From positions 26,773,764 through 26,837,763 of the forward strand of contig OZ020248.1 in NCBI GenBank assembly GCA_963971285.1: a stretch of 64,000 nt of DNA, read 5' to 3'. Shown in pieces: positions 60,833 to 64,000 of the stretch. Within the stretch, counting starts at the first letter, position 1. Every line of letters starts with the position of its first letter. The position numbers and the translations under genes were made by a program. The stretch comes from Astropecten irregularis. Its lineage: Eukaryota > Echinodermata > Asteroidea > Paxillosida > Astropectinidae. The notes under the pieces are model-generated. The model worked only from the letters and a program-made list of their open reading frames with translations. It made no database searches and was not told the origin of the DNA.

Positions 60833-62213
60833 TAACCCCTTTCTCTCAGAGTGGGAAACCCAACCATCAGGCCTAAATATACCCAGCGTGTATTGAATTT
60901 ATAATCATTGTGCATATAATATGGTAAATGTATGAAAATTAACGAGTAAAATACAAACAGAAATCAGACTTCACTCTTATATCACAGTGAAGTGTATAAA
61001 TCTTTTAATCATATCGATTGCTATCAGGCATCATGATGAGGCTACTGTTACTAATTTTTATGGATTTAACTTTTGTTTTTCTCAGTCGAAAACATTAAAA
61101 GACTTTTTACATTTCTTTATAGGAATTGATGGTGTAAATTGTGATATTATCTTACAGTTTACAACCATGCAATCAATGGGAATTCATTTTGGAATTTTGT
61201 TTTAAGTTGCTTGCCCTTTTTCTGCCAGCCCTAATCAAGGAAAACAATTTTTTGATTCAAAAGTTCATCATCACATATATTTCATTTGTGATGTTTAAAC
61301 TAATTTTGTCAAATTCTATGTACTGAGTTTTGAACACCATAACTTTCATCAAAATTGTCATTTTTGTACTGTACATGTACAAAAATATGTGCGTTTTTAC
61401 TTTTAATTCGGTGTAATATGTTAAATTGTTTCTGATTATATCGTTGTTTTTACAAATTTCCAATTAATACCATTATGGATTTTGGTTTGAATATTTTGAT
61501 TTCCATTTGACAAAATAAGCGAAGCATATTTTGAGGTGATAAAATAATACTACAATTCTTCCTTAACCACCATAAGTAGTGTGAGAAATTTTGCTTTTTG
61601 GGAGATTTAGATTGTTTTGGAGGATTTGGGTAGTTTTTTCCTTTACAAATGGTCCACAATTCCTAGTTATTTTTTCCCCTTTCCTGAAGTCTGATGTGAC
61701 AGTGCTTTGATGATTGGTGTCCTTCTGATCATGTCTAAGGAAATTAAATATTAAACAATTACCGGTTCAGTTACCAAGCAACCCACTAGTCTGTCTCAAC
61801 ATTGTATATGGTTACCAGCCAAGAAACCACATGGTTATAGATATCTTTTGGCCTTACCGGTACCCAGACTGAAAAAGTGCATTATTTTGACACACTCTTA
61901 TTCCTTATTGATTTACCATCAATGGAAAAATTGTGGAAAACAAGAATCTTTTAACTGTTTAAAGGTGACAAATGAAAAGCATGTTTATATATTTCAGGCC
62001 ACATTAATGGAAAACAGATATATTTCCTGTTGAATATTTCTTACCATAAAATGATCAAACCTTGTATGTTAGGTTGAAATTTGAACATCAAAGTGGCCAT
62101 TTTATGAAATTAATCATCTTTTTACAAATCATGTGCCTATAATTTGTGTGGCTTTTACAGCATATCACTGAACAGTGCATTGTCTCCAGGTCAGTTGATC
62201 ACCCAAGCCACTC

Positions 62214-62283
62214 CTTGGATTTACACACAAGTCTATGGGAAGCGGCTACAGCCAATTCCCATAGATACATGTGTGAATCCAAG
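62214..62283. repeat. Imperfect hairpin
   Basis: TTGGATTTACACACAAGTCT and ATGGGAA pair with TTCCCATAGATACATGTGTG and AATCCAAG. A related half (ACACACTAGTCTATGGGGAG) occurs near 5477. Confidence 0.55.
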
Positions 62284-63764
62284 CCAGCGCCAATTAGTAA
62301 AGAAACATCCTCAGTTTATATTTTCAGAGGTCAAAGGTTAAACTCAACCCACCTTTTGGGATGTGTGTCTGTGTGTAATGTTTTTGTAGATACGAATTAA
62401 TACAAAGTGTTATTTTTCACAGAATATTATTCTTTACTCAGCTTTTTAAGAATAAATTATTAGCAAAATAATTTGATTGTCTGCCCGTTCTGGTTTGTTA
62501 AATGTTTGAATTCTGTGTTTCGATCTCAATTTGAAAAAAGTTGAGGAAATTCTTATGTTAACTTAAGCAACTTTTACATGAATATGCAACGCATGCAAAT
62601 TGTGATTGGTAACTTATGTTTGCTAAACAGAGTGAACTTTGAGGTTCTCAAGACTGGTTGTGATTGGTCAGTGCACTCCCTGGTTGCCATGGATTCCAAG
62701 GGCCTGTTTAAATCTGTCAGATCCTTATCTTCATCAGTGATTTGGATCTGAGATAATCCAGGCTAGAAACAAATGATCATTGAATGAAAGAATTAACGGG
62801 TGTAAGCTCACATGATCAGACAAGAGGGTTTTTCTATCACCTTGCTCAAAATGAGAGTCAACTTCATACAGAGAGGGTGGCCATTTTGATTAAACCTTGA
62901 AAGAAATGCAAGAGTGTCTATCTACTCTAAGGAAGTGAACAATATGGAATGAACAATTATAGTTGTGCAGCAGCAGCCTCGACGTGGCTCATGGAAAATG
63001 GTAGGAGTTGTACATATTTCCAAATTAATGAACCCCTCCCCCTAAATTCTACAACAAGTACTAATTAGTATTCCACATAATGTTTAATTGTATGCCATTT
63101 TGTAGGCTCATTTCTAGCAAATGCTAGAATTTTGCTTGTGAGCTACGAACTTGAAATCATCAGAATCTTGTGCGAAATTCTTAAAAACCCAAGAGTTCTA
63201 TATAAGGAAAGTTTAGTTCGCTAGCCTCGGGCATCTAACTTCCTTCACAATTTATTAAGCACTTTCCTGTTTTGTTTACTTGCACTAAATTTCTATCAGC
63301 TTATTTATTGATAACTCTGGTCATTAGGATCTGTTTTTTAAAGCTCAGATAGGTCTGCCACATATCGGAGTCTCAACATTGGAGAGAATTTGGACGTGGA
63401 GAAATAAACTGATTTATGGATGGTGAGTGAATGCCACTACTAGGAGCCTCATAACGACCCCCCTGGGTGTCACAAGAACAGGATGTTCATCCAAATTTGT
63501 AAATGAGGGAATTATCAACACCATACCGTACATACTGGCCGATGTTCACATGTATGGGCCTTAGGCTATTGAGTCACTATGGCTGATGGTGGATCAAGGT
63601 TGTGAAGGCTTAGTATTAGAGTGATAATACTTGGTTTGGGTGTGGGTCTAGTGAGCTAGGAGCTTCTTGATCAGGACAACAGAGCATAGATGAGGTTTGC
63701 CCTGTTTCAGGAGTCTAAGATGAGTCTTAGGAGCATCAAGATGATGACTATGGGTGGTTACAAA

Positions 63765-63945
63765 ACTCAGGCTCCAGCTCTGACATCCATTTGTTGAAAA
63801 TATGAAGCTGTTTTCCTTTTCAAACCAGAGAATCTACTTCAGAACCACAGCCAAAAGCCTCTATTTTGATACTGGCCCGTTATTTCAGAATGGATTCATA
63901 AAATGGAGCCGGAGCCCGAGACGGAGCTGGAGCTGTTTCGTAAAT
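63765..63945 (-). mobile_element. GGCTCC/GGAGCC-ended repeat, copy 4 (inverted)
   Basis: Reverse orientation: core CAAACCAGAGAATCTACTTC and GCCAAAAGCCTCTATTTTGA is the complement of the other copies; the hexamer end is CGGAGCCCGAGACGGAGC. Confidence 0.8.
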
Positions 63946-64000
63946 GTATTATGTTTTACATCTTGATACCATCATGCACATCATCGATGAAGCATGAAAA

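Larger units (their letters stand above)
60348..64000 (+). other. 3' flanking DNA, no gene recognised
   Basis: AT-rich. Holds a MITE at 60723-60832, a short hairpin at 62214-62283 and, at the far end, an inverted copy of the GGAGCC-ended repeat (63765-63945). No exon-like or RNA-gene sequence could be supported. Confidence 0.6.

Overview
The window is a 64 kb stretch of animal nuclear DNA carrying one recognisable gene: TRAF7, an E3 ubiquitin ligase with RING, TRAF-type zinc finger, coiled coil and seven WD40 repeats. It lies on the + strand and fills almost the whole window. I placed 17 coding exons between 315 and 59709. All joins are GT-AG, all keep frame, and together they give 593 residues. 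Exon 1 is a short serine/lysine-rich piece and the start codon is not visible, so the N-terminus (roughly 90 residues in vertebrate TRAF7) must lie upstream of the window.

The organism is a metazoan with large, repeat-rich introns and about 40% GC by eye. Many short inverted-repeat elements end in motifs such as GGGGTCGATTTCAC or GGCCAATTTCAT followed by GCTTAGCACAA. I associate these with echinoderm genomes, particularly sea stars. That is an impression from memory, not a proof; only a marine invertebrate deuterostome is reasonably supported.

Layout: 1-314 upstream intron; exons 1-4 (315-10648) give the linker, RING and the start of the zinc finger region; exons 5-6 (17870-20261) give the TRAF-type zinc finger and the start of the coiled coil; exons 7-8 (29411-31398) complete the coiled coil; exons 9-17 (37495-59709) encode the seven-bladed WD40 propeller, with nearly one blade per exon; a 3' UTR and intergenic DNA follow. 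There are no rRNA genes, intact tRNA genes, CRISPR arrays or operons.

The introns are packed with small mobile-element remnants (MITE-like foldbacks, a non-autonomous hAT-like insertion with an 8-bp target duplication, tRNA-derived SINE remnants), minisatellites of 21 bp and 13-16 bp, and a roughly 109-bp tandem array made from a SINE head next to exon 14. The points most worth a second look are: exon 7, a symmetric 42-nt exon that adds exactly two coiled-coil heptads and looks like a duplicate of the start of exon 8; the SINE-derived tandem array flanking exon 14; a repeat family whose ends are themselves GGCTCC hexamer arrays; and inverted repeat pairs bracketing groups of exons. I found no convincing new multi-gene system.
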